Below, piece after piece: positions 34,501-46,219 of a DNA stretch of 64,000 bases; the stretch's first letter is position 1; every line of letters begins with the position of its first letter. A program made the position numbers and the translations under genes. This DNA comes from Cymbidium sinense. Taxonomy: Eukaryota; Streptophyta; Magnoliopsida; Asparagales; Orchidaceae. Location: positions 86,958,945 to 87,022,944 of the forward strand of contig CM038216.1 in the NCBI GenBank assembly GCA_021442155.1, read 5' to 3'. Under the pieces are notes generated by a model that saw nothing but the letters and a program-made list of their open reading frames with translations, had not been told where the DNA came from and did no database searches.

Positions 34501-37437
34501 AAAAGTAAATAAAAGCCTAAACCTAAAAATTAAACCTAAAAATAAATAAAAATTTAAACTTAAACCCTAAACTAAAAAAAAACATAAACCTAAAATAAAA
34601 ATGTAATAAATCTAAACCTAAACTAGAATAAATAAAACCAAAACCTAAACATAAACTAAATAAAATAAAATAAACTAAAAAATAAACCTAAAGCAAAAAA
34701 TAAAAAAGGAAATCAAAACGTAAACCTAAAATAAAAACCTAAAGAAATAAAATAAAACTTAAACCTAAAAAATAAAATAAAAATAAAACTTAATTAAAAA
34801 ATAAACCGAAACTCAAACCTAAACCTTAAAAATAAACTAAAAAAAAACCTTACCTAAAATAAATATACCTAACCTAAACAAACTAAAAATAAAAATTAAA
34901 AATAAACCTAAATAATAATAAAAAATAAAGTAAACTAAAATAAATAAAAAATGAACTATATAAATCTAAACCTACCAATTTACTTAATTTAAAAAATATA
35001 AAATAAAATAAAATAAAATAAATAAACAACCCTAAACCCCAAACCCTAAAACTAACTAAAACCCTAAAACCCTAAACTCAAAAAAAAAAAAAAACCCTAA
35101 ACCCTAAAATCAAAACCCTAAACATTAAACCCTAAAATCTTAAACCCTAAAGCCAACAAACCTTAACTGCACCCAAACCCCAAACCCTAAATGCTAAACT
35201 CTAAAAACCTAACAACCTAAACCTATACTAGATAAAACCTAAAAATAGAATAAATAAAAAAAACTTAAACCTAAATAAATAAAATAAAATAAAAACCTAA
35301 ACTAAAACCTAAACCTAAACCTAAACCTCAACCTAAGAATAAAATAAAATAAAAATAAAAATTAAACTATAGTAAAATAAATAAAATATCTAAACTAAAC
35401 CTAAAATAAAAACTTAAAACCTAAACCTAAAAAAATAAAATAATAAATAAAAACTAAACTAAAATCTAATAAATAAAAAACCTAAACTAAACTAAAATAA
35501 AATCTTAAAAAAATAAAATTAAACATAAAATTGTAAAAGAAAACCTAAAATAAAATGAAATAAAAACTAAATAAAAACCTAAACCTAAAAAATAAGCCTA
35601 AAAATAAAACCTAAATATAAATAAAAAATAAAACATATACCCTAAACTAAAAAAGGAGCGTAAAACTGAAATAAAAATAAAACAAACAAAATAAAATAAA
35701 CTTAAACCTAAGATAACCTAAACCTAAATAAAATAAAATAAATTAAATTAAAAATAAACCTAAACCTAAACTTAAAAAGAAATCCTTAAAATATACCTAA
35801 GATAAAAACCTAAAACCTAAATATATAAAAATATAATAAAAACCTAAACCTAAACGTAAAAATAAAAAATTTTACATAAACCTAAAAAATAAAATAAAAA
35901 TAAAAATAAACTAAAAAATAAACATAAACCTAAACAAAAATTTTAAAAATAAACTAAAATAAAAAACCTAAACTAAAATAAATAATCCTAAAGTAAATAA
36001 ACTACACCAAATAAAGATAAAAATAAACCTAAATAAATTTAAAAAGTAAATAAACTATAATAAATAAAAAAATAAACTAAATAAACCTAAACCTAGCACT
36101 TTACTAAATTTCGTAAAAATAAAAAATAAAAAATAAAATAAAAAACCCTAAACCCTAAACTAACACTAAACCCTAAACCCTAAATGCTAAAGCCTAAAAT
36201 CCTAAACCCTAAACGCTAAATCCTAAACCATAAATCCATAAACCAAAACCCTAAACCCTAAAAGACCAAACCCTAAACCCTAAACCCTAAACCTCCACAA
36301 CCCTACCCTAAACCCCAGAAACTAAATCCTAAACCACACACTACCTGTACTCTAAACCTAAACCAGCCCAAAACCAACCTACTAAAATACATATAAATAA
36401 AATAAATAAACATAAACCTATATAATAATAAACTAAAATTAAACCTAAACTAAAACCTAAACCTAAACCTATAAATAAATAAAAAAATAAAAAACTAAAC
36501 AAATTAAAATAAAACCTAAACTAAACTAAAATGAAATAAACCTAAGAATAAAACCTAAAATAAAATAATAACCAAAATAAAAAATAAAATAAAATAGATA
36601 AAAGTAAATAAAACCTGGACCTAAAAAATAAACCTAAAATAAATAAAAATAAAACTTAAACCCTAAACTTAAAAAACACCTAAACCTAAAATAAACTAAA
36701 ATAAACATAAGCCTAAACTAAAATAAACTAAACTAAAAATAAATAAAACCTAAACCTAAAAAAATAAAAAAACTAAACCTAAACTAAATAAAATAAGTTA
36801 AAAAAATTAAACCTAAACCTAAACTAAAAAATAAAACCAAAGATAAACCTAAAATAAAAACTTAAAAACCTAAAAATAAAATAAAAACCTGAACCTAAAC
36901 CTAAAAATAAAAAATAAAACCTAAATCTAAAAAATAAAATAAAAAAACTTAACTATAAAATAGACCTAAACCTAAACCTAAACCTAAAAAATAAACTAAA
37001 ATACAAAGCCTAAACTAAAATAAATAAACCTAAAATAAATAAACTAAACTAACTAAAAATAAAAATAAAACTGAAATAAAAAATAAAGTAATCTAAAATA
37101 AATATAAAATAAATATAAAATAAACTAAATATACTAAATAAACCTAAGCCTACCGATTTACTTAATATAAAAATAAAAGAACCTTTAAACCCTAAATCCT
37201 AAACCCTAAACCTACAACCCTAAACCCTAAACCCTAATCCCTAAAAAAACATTAAACCCTAAACCCTAACTCTAACGCTAACATAAACCCCAAAAACACT
37301 AAAAGCATAAACCCTAAAACCCTAAACCCTAAATCCTAAACGCTAATTCCTAAACTCTAAATGCTAAAAACTAACCCTAAACCCTAAACCCTAAACCCTA
37401 ATCCCTAAACCATAAACCCTAAAACTTACTATCCTAA
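31593..37437 (+). repeat. Shortened macrosatellite units without GRP fragment
   Basis: Boundary boxes at about 31,570, 32,590, 33,300, 33,877, 34,257, 34,967, 36,095 and 37,151 divide this stretch into units of roughly 0.4 to 1.1 kb. Each consists of a CCCTAAA part (large at 32,640-32,850, nearly absent in some) and an A-rich part in which the same order of short phrases recurs. None carries a recognisable GRP fragment. 36,130-36,360 is C-rich degenerate. No gene seen. Confidence 0.75.
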
Positions 37438-37884
37438 ACCTTGATGGCAGGAACATCACCGTCAACCAGGCTTAGTCTAAATCTGGTGATGGAGCCGAAG
37501 GCAAAGGCAGTAATTATCATAGTGGTGGTGGGGTATCTAGAGATGTTCGTGGATATGGATGTGGGAGGAATGACAAAGGTTATGTCCGTGGTGGTGGGAA
37601 AGGATAGATTGGGGATATCATTGTGAATCCCGCTACTCAAGAGGCCGGGGTGGTTCTGGTGGGAACTAGAGAAATTGATGAATGACCAACTTGATTTTCT
37701 GCTTATGAAACTATGTCTTTATAGTAGAGATGGCTCTAATTATCTAGGGTTTTTGAATTGCTCTATGCGTGCTCATTTTTTATCTATGTCATCGCTTGTT
37801 TCTTAGAAAACTTGGTGTGTTACTTGGTTGATGAAATTGAGAAGAAGAAATGTTGAATCTAAATTTGTTCTTTGTTAAAAGAAA
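37438..37884 (+). pseudogene. GRP fragment 4: best-preserved RRM end, tail and 3' UTR
   Basis: From 37,441 the frame reads DGRNITVNQA (the conserved end of the RRM in GRP7/8 proteins), a TAG, then SKSGDGAEGKGS and a degraded Gly-rich tail with GYGCGR and VRGGGKG. The tail end (SRGRGG type) continues in another frame before the 3' UTR (CTATGTCTTTATAGTAGAGA at 37,712) that ends near TTCTTTGTTAAAAG. The residues upstream of LDGRN that fragments 3 and 5 keep are lost. The two predicted ORFs here (plus and minus) use other frames and are shadows. CCCTAAA repeat flanks it on both sides, with a boundary box 270 bases upstream. Confidence 0.85.
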
Positions 37885-40030
37885 AAACCAAAAACCCTGA
37901 ACTCTAAACCTAAACCTTACACCCTAAACCCTAAAACCCTAAACCCTAAACCCTAAATCCTAAATCCTAAACCCTAAAACCCAAACCCTAAATGTTAAAC
38001 CCTAAACCATAAAAAGATAAAAACCTAAACCTACACTAAATAAAACCTAAAAAATAAACTAAATAAAAAACATAAAGTAAAATAAACTAATAAAATCAAT
38101 GAAAATAAAAATCTAAACCTAAACCTAAACATAAACCTAAACCTTAACCTAAAAAAAATAAAATAAAAAATAAAAACTAAACTAAAATAAAATGAATAAA
38201 AACCAAAACTAAACGAAGAAATAAATAAACCTAAATATAAAAAATTTAAATAAAATATAAACTAAATGTATAATAAAAATAAAATAACATAAAATAAAAT
38301 AAAAACTAAATATAAACCTAAATGTAAAAAATATACCTAAAAATAAAACATAAAAATAAATAAATAAATAAATAAAACCTAAGCCCTAATCATAAAAAAT
38401 ATAAACCTAAAATAAATAAAGTAAAATATACCTAAACCTAAACTAAAATAAACTAAACTAAAATAACTAAAATGTAAACCTGAACCTAAAATAAACTAAA
38501 CGTAAACTCTAAACTAAATAAAATAAAATAAACTAAAAATAAACTTAAACCTAAACTAAAAATAAAACTAAATAAACCTAAAATAAACCTAAACTAAAAT
38601 AAAATATAAAACTTAATCCTAAACCTAAAAGTAAAATAAACAATAAAAAAATAAAATAAAACTAAAATAAACATAAACCAAACTTAAATAAACTAAACTA
38701 AAATAAATAAACTTAAATAAAATAAACTAAACTTAATTAAAATAAAATAAACCTAAATAAAATAAAATAAATAAACTAATAAATAACCCTAAACCCTAAA
38801 CCGCGGTTTGTATTTAAAACCCAGGCAAATCCTACCCTCCTGCTGACCCTAAATCCTGGGCCCTGACCCTAAAATACCATGACCCACAAACCAAACCCTA
38901 AACCCTACCCAAACCTAACCCTGAGCCCTCCTAAACCCTCCCCAAAACTGAGCCAACCCACCCAAACTGATCCACTCCTAACTGACCCTGGGCCCCTAGG
39001 CCACAACCTCCTGAGCCCTAAACCCTAAACTAAACCTCTGACCCTAGGCCCCTAAACCCTCAAACTTCCACAGGACTAAACTCTAACCCTTACCCTACCC
39101 TGACCTACCCTGGGCCCACCCACCTCTAAACTGGCCCTACCACATTAACCTAAATGCTGACCTCTAAATAAACTTAAAAAATAAATAACCTAATAAAATA
39201 AAATAATAATCAAATCAAAACCTAAACTTAAGACTAAAAATTAAATAAAATAAAAAATAAAAATAACTTAAAATAAAATCCTAAACTAACTAAAAAATAA
39301 AATAAACCTTTGAAAAAAAAACTTAAATAAAATAAAAAGTAAACATAAAATAAAAATAAAATAAACCTAAAATAAAATAAAGTAAAACTAAATAAAAACC
39401 TAAACCTAAAAAATAAACCAAATAATAAAATCTAAAAAAAATTAAAAAAACCTAAACCCTAAACTCAAAAGAAGATCTAAACCTAAAATAAAAAAATAAA
39501 CAAAATAAAATAAACCTAAACCTAAAATAAAATAAATAAAACTTAAACTAAACCTAAAACTAAAATAAAAAAAATATACTTAAACCTAAAAAATAAAATA
39601 AAATAAAACTAAACTAAAAAACATAAACCTAAACTTAAAAAAAAATGGAAAACCTAACCTAAAATAAATAAACTAAACTAAAATAAAATCAAATAAATAA
39701 AAAAAATAAATAAACTAAATAAACCTAAACTACTAGTTTACATAATTAAAAAACTCTAAACCAATTCCTAAATACCCTAACTACAACCTTAAACCCTGAC
39801 CCTAAACCCTAAACCCAACCCCTAGACCCTAAACCCTAGACCCTAAACCCTAAATCCTAAACCCTAAGCCCTAAACCTTAAACTCTAAACTCTAAACCCT
39901 AAAACACTTAACCCTAAACCTTAAAACCTACTACCCTAAACCCTAAACCCTAAACCCCAAACCCTAAAGCCTAAACCTTAAACCCTAAACTAACACTAAA
40001 CCATAAACCTTAATGTAACACTAAAACCTA
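37885..40030 (+). repeat. Macrosatellite unit: CCCTAAA, A-rich, C-rich variant, box, CCCTAAA
   Basis: CCCTAAA to about 38,010; A-rich to 38,780; an unusual C-rich segment at 38,800-39,160 with many CCCTGGGCCC and CCCTGACCC variants; A-rich to 39,730; box TACTAGTTTACATAATT at 39,731-39,747; then CCCTAAA to the next GRP fragment. From box (37,151) to box (39,731) the unit is about 2.58 kb and contains one GRP fragment. Confidence 0.78.
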
Positions 40031-40490
40031 AGAATGGGAAAAAACATGACGACAGGAACATCACCGTCAACCAGGCTTTATCTAGATCTAGAAGTGGAGG
40101 TAAAGGTGGAGACGATGGTTACCGCATTGGTGGTGGGGATAGAGTCTTTGGTGGGTATGGAGGTGGATAGAGTGGTGGTTATGGATGGAGGGAGGTGGAG
40201 GTTCGTGGTGGTGGGGAGACATCTGAGATATTGATAAATCTCACTACTCAAGAGGCAGTAGTGGTTCTGATGGGAACTAGAGAAACTGAATAACAGTCAA
40301 TTCAATCTCTTACTTATGGAACTTTGCCATAATAGTAGAGACGGTTCTACATATCTAGGGTTTTTGATTTGCTCTATGGGTGCTGGCTTTTGATCTATGT
40401 CGTCGCTTATGTCTTATAAAACTTAGTGTGCTACTTGGTTGATGAAATCAAAAAGAAGAAATGTTGAATGTGTATTCATTCTCTATTATA
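40031..40490 (+). pseudogene. GRP fragment 5: most complete coding part
   Basis: Starts at AAGAATGGGAAAAA like fragment 3. From 40,046 the frame reads DDRNITVNQALSRSRSGGKG, then GDDGYRIGGGD and FGGYGGG before a TAG: the end of an RRM followed by a Gly-rich tail, as in GRP7/8. The terminal SRGSSGSDGN-like part and the 3' UTR (TAGTAGAGACGGTTCTAC, GCTCTATGGGTGC, GGTTGATGAAATC) follow, ending near TTCTCTATTATAAAAAACC. An open frame at 40,034-40,234 is a shadow in a different frame. It lies 285 bases after a boundary box. Confidence 0.85.
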
Positions 40491-40720
40491 AAAAACCTTA
40501 AACCCTAAACCCTAAACTAAAACTTAAACCCAAACCTAAAACCTAAACCTAAACCCTAACCTTAAACCATAAACCCTAAACCCTAAACCCTAAAACCTTA
40601 AACCCTAAACACTAAACCCTAAACCCTAAACCCTAAACCCTAAACCCTAAACCCTAATCCCTAAACCCTAAAACCCTAAACCCTAAAACCTACAACCCTA
40701 AACCTTCAATAAATATGTCA
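40491..40720 (+). repeat. CCCTAAA block, right end of block 1
   Basis: Telomeric repeat with a clean run around 40,605-40,675. It stops near CTTCAATAAATATGTCATTAG, where retroelement-type DNA begins; a small CCCTAA remnant remains at 40,827-40,838. Confidence 0.9.
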
Positions 40721-42310
40721 TTAGGAGTAGATCTAAAGAATGACCTAATCCTAACATAGTTATGGTAGCTAAAGAAAATGTCTTGAAGATACTTTCCCTA
40801 GACTATTAGAGATTTGAATACCTTAAACCCTAACCCTAGATGATATTATAATACCATATATTATAATATAATGTAACATCATATATTTAAGGATGTAATG
40901 ATGGGTTTTTGGATGTTATAAGATGTTTTGAAATGTTTAAGTATTTTATGGTATTGTGTCCTATAATCTATATTAATATAAATCATAAAAATGTTGATTT
41001 AATAAATTAGATGATGAAATTTGTTAAAATTGAAGTGGGAGTTAGGTTGTAGTACCAAAGTTGTGCTATGCCACTTATTGTCTAAAAAGTAAGATTATAT
41101 TTTCAAAATAAATATTATATGTTGTAGCATAATATTGCATCATATATCATAATATATTGTTCTACACATTTTAAGTTTTTTTAGTATTTTACAATCATGC
41201 ATGAACCTACACTAGCATTATTTATAAAAATGTTGATTTAGACTTTAAATGGTGGAATTGGTAAAATTCATAATAAGTAGAGTATGACATCATAATATAT
41301 TATTTTAATTTAAAATATGTAAGTGATACAAATAAAATATATACTTTTTTTATTCTTTAGAATAATTTTATGATTTTTTATTTAAGCAACCCATTGATGT
41401 GATATGCAATATAATATAATATAATATGTAATAATGTAATAATATAATTATAAAGATTCCATATAGCATAGTATAGCATCATGCATTATAGCATACCATT
41501 ATTTATTTTACTATATTTTTAGTTTTTATAGTAGTATGGATAGTAGAGTTTGTACAAAGCATAATTCATAAACATACTTATTTATAGGTCGAGATGATGG
41601 GATTTGTCCTAATTTAAGGTAAGCTTTAGGAATATCATGGCCGTAATGGATGGTGTGTCATTTAATCAAAAGAGTGGAATTTTGTATTAAAAATGTCTTT
41701 TCAAACAAATTTTATAATGTTTTTTTTGCTTAAAGTGATTAATTTTAAGGTGATTTAGATAATATGCATTATATGAAAGCATATTAAAATATAATGTACA
41801 TACCAATATAACTCACATATATATAATGAATGGCAGTGTGTTACTAAATATTATTGTACATTTTAGTATGTTTTAATTTTGTGTTATATACATTGGGTCA
41901 AACCTCACAAGAATGTTAATTTGAAGGTTAAGGAAGAATATGGCCAAATTCACACCACAAAGACACACCAAGAAGCAAAACAAATTATGCTTATTTTTTT
42001 TACCTTCTAATAGAAAAAATAACAATTTTACATGCAAAATGAGCATTATTCATATTTTGAGAAAATTTTGTTATTTGTTCCTTTTAAGTGATTCTAATGA
42101 GGTGAAATGTTAGATAATATATTATATTATAGCAAATTATAATATATCATCATATAATATAATATAATACAGTGTGTTAATTCACACTATAATATGTTTA
42201 GCATGATATTGTATAGTTAGTTTGAGCTTGCACCATCACCAATCATAAAATGTTGATTACAATGTTAAGATAATGTGATTTTAATAAATACATTGTTAGG
42301 CTTTTGGTTG
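40721..42310 (-). repeat. AT-rich tandem repeat, about five diverged units of 270-375 bp
   Basis: Units start near 40,840, 41,110, 41,395, 41,770 and 42,110. Each opens with a TATAATATAATATAAT-like stretch, then a TTTAAGTATTTTA-type phrase, then CATAAAAATGTTGATTTA and a GATGATGGAATTTGTTAAAA phrase. No coding sequence is visible. It lies between telomeric block 1 and further tandem repeats that lead to the minus-strand element's 3' UTR, so it is probably part of that element's 3' flank or LTR; the strand given is that of the element. Confidence 0.6.
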
Positions 42311-42399
42311 AAGTATAAAGGTGTGCATAATAGATGAGAAAATGAAGACATTTGATGAGATCCATGAGGATCACACATGCATGGACATGACATGAGGGG

Positions 42400-42890
42400 T
42401 CTATGTAGGGCATAGAAAAAAAATCTATTGGGGATAAGATTTGAATTTGATTTGATTATATAATTTATGGAAGAAAGATTTGCTAGGGATAATATTCTAT
42501 AATCCACCAAGGATTAAGATCGAATTGACTTTAATTTATTTTTTTAATTGATTTGGAGGCATATCTACTAGAGATATGGGCTCGAGTTCACTAGGGATCG
42601 AGTATATGAACCTTCCACTAGAGAAACGGGTTTGGGCTATCTACTGGGGATTGGGATTTGAGTTTGATTTCATAGATTTGTTTGGGGATGTGTCCACTAG
42701 GGATAATAGTTTGGTTAGATTTCTTTGATTTAGAATCTACTGGGGGAGTTGGTTTAATTTGGCTCCACTAGGGAGGTTGGTTTTGAATTTGATTTGTTTG
42801 CTTGACTTATTTATATATGATTTGGGGCTCCACTAGGGAGAAGCATGTGATTTAACTCCATTGGGAAAAATTAGATTGGGTTTAATTTAA
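42400..42890 (-). repeat. Short tandem repeat with CCACTAGGGA core
   Basis: About eleven imperfect copies of a core close to TCCACTAGGGATNNGGGTTTG occur between 42,420 and 42,850 (for example at 42,585, 42,690, 42,762 and 42,829), spaced roughly 20-65 bases apart. Many copies are followed by a GATTTGATTT-like phrase. No gene. Confidence 0.6.
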
Positions 42891-44560
42891 TTAATATGGA
42901 CCATGGACCATGTGTGATGGACCCACTGAGAAGGGGATATATCAACCTTGACATACCTCAAATTTATAAATCTAAAGGGATAGACTATCGGCTATGGGGT
43001 AGAGCTATCTAACTTAAGGGGTTTCCTTTTGGCGTGCAACGATTTTGTTAGGAAGAAGGCATATCACACGTACATCTTCTAATGCGAGGAACAACTGCTA
43101 GGGTGAACTGTTGGATGCACAACAAATTGAACCTAACCTAGGGTGACTATTGAGTGAATGTTGCTGGGGACGTATGTCAACTTAAAAGTAATCAGAATTA
43201 ATTTTATCTTAAATTCATGTGATTCATATGGTTTGTTTGGTTTAGTTTGATTTTGAATTGAGGGAATATTCACTAAGGATGTGAGATCGATCAAATTTGA
43301 TAGATTTAATTTATGGACCATGTCGGTGTGTGATTGACTCATTGAGAAGGGGATATATTGCACTTATCCTATCTCAGAGTAACAAATCCAAAGGGATAGT
43401 CTACTGGCCATGGGGTAGAGCTAGCCAACCTAAGGAGTTCCTTTTTGGTGTGCAATGGCTGTGCTAAGAAAAAGGAATAACATACTTACATCTTCTAAAG
43501 CAGGGAACAATCGCTAGTGTGACCTATTGGTAGCACAAGAAATTTAACATGACTTAAGGGAAACTACTGAGTGAATGTCGAGGGTGACTTATAATAACTC
43601 AAGAGTAGTCAGGCAATTCCTATAGGGAGTTTTGCTGACACTACCCTAAAGATAGGATGTTTGCTTGGAAAAATGTACCGCTAGGGGTGTCCTCCTAATC
43701 CACAAGTGAATATATATTTTGTTTATATCTTTGTGTGGACTTTATTGGTGTACGAGGGACCACAATGAGAAGGGGAAATGTCATCCTTGACTTATCTCAG
43801 ATTTACTAGACCAATGGAGAATCTATAAATCCATAATATGGTCTCTCCAACCATAGGGGTGGTTCCTGTGGGAACGAACCGCCCAGTACTATCTAAATGA
43901 GGTTGCAAAAGATGTGATCCAAATATAGTGCCCACTGGGGAGGTGCTAATAGGGTTGTTATCCTGAGCCCTAGAAATGAAAGCCTATATGTATACGGTGG
44001 CCAACTCAAGGAGAAATTATAGCAGACTTACATCTATCATGAGTGGTGTATCCTAAGGTGCAAGAACCAACCAGCCTAAGGTGTATCCATTAGCATGAGT
44101 GGTGTATCCGTCAGCATAGTGAGAACCAAATAACCTAAGGTGCCTGTTGGTGTGCAACAATCAATCTGGAAAGAATGCATGAAGGCTTACAACTTTCTAA
44201 TCAAAATTGATCATCGGGATAGTCTGTCATCCCCAGGATATATGTTATCTGAACTAGAGTGACTACTATGCGGGTAGCCCCTAAGAAGGACTAGACCCTA
44301 ACTTGAAGTAGTAAGGAGGGACGGAGCCGCTAGGGGACTTATCCTAAAGCTCAAATATACTTGACCCATTCAGTGCACAAAGGCTAATCCAAGAAGAAAG
44401 TATAGCACTCACATCCTCTTAAATGAAGCCAACATGAGGTAGCTTATCTTATATTAGGCCTACCAAACTAACAAGGTGCTCGTTGGTGTTGGGTGGCCAA
44501 GTAAGGGAAAGCATACAGACTTACATCCTCCAAAGCAAGAAGATCATGACGTCACACTAG
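42891..44560 (-). repeat. Tandem repeat of about 420 bp in the 3' flank of the minus-strand element
   Basis: Two clear units begin at 42,896 and 43,316: both run GGACCATG, GAGAAGGGGATATAT, AAAGGGATAG, ATGGGGTAGAGCTA, then a CTTACATCTTCTAA-type phrase and an ACTGAGTGAATG phrase. More diverged traces continue at 43,740-43,860 and 43,990-44,560 (ACTTACATCNTC phrases at 44,030, 44,380 and 44,520). A small internal duplication of GAGTGGTGTATCC lies at 44,040 and 44,098. I see no coding sequence. Confidence 0.62.
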
Positions 44561-44830
44561 GGTAGCATGTCCCACCTAGAGAATAGAGTGTCATTGGGGG
44601 CATTATCTCAAACCAAAGTAGCCCGAGATAAAATATATGTGTTTGTTTTATATGTTTGTGTGTAGTTTGTATTTGTGTTATGTCGATGGAGGATAGGATG
44701 CCGCACAGGTTCCTTACAACTACCCTAAACACATCATGGTAGATTCGCAAACAAGAATACTTTCAACATAGAAGAGAATGAATTCAAAATAAAATTTTCA
44801 TTGAGGATTATTATTTTTAAACATAATTTA
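44561..44830 (-). mobile_element. 3' UTR of the minus-strand Tat element
   Basis: On the minus strand this matches 12,541-12,975: CCATGATGTGTTTAGGGTAG, one GGCATCCTATCC copy (four in the plus-strand element), an ACACATATATTTTATCTCGG phrase and GGGCTACTTTGG. The homology shows where the plus-strand element was truncated. Confidence 0.7.
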
Positions 44831-45930
44831 TAATATTTCTTTAAGTATAGCCCATTGATTGGAAGCATTGGGTGCTCTCCCTTATGATTAATATGCTGAT
44901 AAGATTCTCCTTGGTAGGCCTTCCCTATGGTGGAAGGGCCTTCCCAAGTGGGTTCAAACTTGCCTCCCATCTTACGACAAGCAATAATCGGTCTCCTTAG
45001 AGCTAAAATAAGTTTTCCTACTTGAAAAGCTCTAGAAAGGACCAACTTATTGTAAGCTTGAATCATTTTAGCATTATATAATTTGAGGTTTTGGCATGCT
45101 CGCAAGCGTATCTCCTCTAAACCATTGAGCTCTTCTAGCCGTAACTTAGTGTTATGCTCTTTTGTGATCTTTCTACCCACAGTTATCCTTAGTGATGGGT
45201 GTTAGACTTGGTAGAATAGGTTTGGACACACACACTAAGGAGAAAGGAGTAGAATAAGTTGGAGTTCTATATGTTGTGCGGTAGGCCCACAATGCTTTAA
45301 CTAACTGCTCATGCCATTATCGCTTTTTATTATCGAGTGCCTTCTTCAGTATTTGGATGAGAGCTTTGTTGAGGGATTCTACTAAGCCGTTCAGGTAGTT
45401 GATGGTATAATATCTCTAATCTATACTATGTCTCTAGGCAGAGTTTTTGATCTCAATACTCTTGAATGCAATACCATTATTAGATATAATTCATTGAGGC
45501 ACTTCAAACCTATATATGATATGGTTCTTAAAAAATTAGAGCACATACTGATTTATGACCTCTCTAAGCATAATCACCTTCACACATTTAGAAAAGTAGT
45601 CAGTAGTAGCTAAGATGAATCGATGACCATTGGAAGAAGAATGATCAATCGACCACTATGTCTGCACCAACACTGAATGGCCATGAGGCCAATGGATGTA
45701 GAATATTGGGTGGTTGGTGTATGAGCACACTATGTATTTGACATTGGTGGCATCACTAACCGTGATGCAATCCTTGATCATTGACCAGAGTATCTTAGTC
45801 TCTTGAACTTGGCTTTCATCTTCAAACCTGGATTGGTTGGCTCCACATAATCCTCGAAATACCTCGATCAATGATCACGAAGCTTCTTGCTTGTCTAAAC
45901 AATGTAACCACATATGATTGAAAGATCGTC
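44831..45930 (-). pseudogene. pol (INT): Integrase remnant, minus-strand element
   Basis: Read on the minus strand: a zinc-finger region (45,871-45,656) with CGANQS where a His is expected and with the distal Cys pair gone; TTDYFSKCVKV (about 45,615-45,585); the catalytic-core motif ISNNG (near 45,480) with Asn in place of the second catalytic Asp; NGLVESLNKALI (near 45,380) with the catalytic Glu retained; and a well-kept C-terminus (45,180-44,840) with RRPIIACRKMGGKFEPTWEG and LPINGLYLKKYY. Stops and frameshifts separate these parts. There is no chromodomain. Confidence 0.85.
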
Positions 45931-46219
45931 GACATAAGAGCTCATCCATAAGAGCATAGGAAAGTACTCTCTACTTCATTTGATGGGCTTGGGACTTCTC
46001 TTGAGATAGTTTGCCTTTATTTAGGTAATCCATGAATAGTTTCTTCCAATCTAACTCCTCATTCTTCTTGGCAATGGAAACCTCCCATTTAAGAGAGTAC
46101 TTTTTGATGAGTTCAATATCAATAAGGGATAAGACTTATCTATTTTGGAATTTTATTGATATGGACTCATTTCCTGGACATGCCAACTCCTTAGCAAGCT
46201 TGGCTAAAACATATGCTAC

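Larger units (their letters stand above)
12976..40720 (+). repeat. Degenerate telomere-type macrosatellite, block 1
   Basis: About 27.7 kb built from two alternating textures: near-canonical CCCTAAA runs, and A-rich stretches in which units such as AAATAAA and CCTAAA are mixed. Both are read with CCCTAAA on the plus strand throughout; I found no TTTAGGG-oriented segment. The plus strand is strikingly poor in G and T. Embedded non-telomeric pieces are five GRP gene fragments and one poly(A)-ended insertion. Flanks on both sides are retroelement DNA, so this is an interstitial array and not a chromosome end. Confidence 0.9.

Noticed and set aside
37434..37640. Overlapping plus and minus frames at GRP fragment 4
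   Set aside because: Both are shadows of the degraded GRP reading frame, which itself contains a stop.
40034..40234. 66-codon open frame over GRP fragment 5 as a small gene
   Set aside because: It uses a different frame from the one that gives DDRNITVNQA and the Gly-rich tail; it is open by chance in glycine-codon-rich DNA.
12976..40720. CRISPR-like or other prokaryotic direct-repeat array
   Set aside because: The repeats are plant telomeric words without unique spacers, in a clearly eukaryotic setting.
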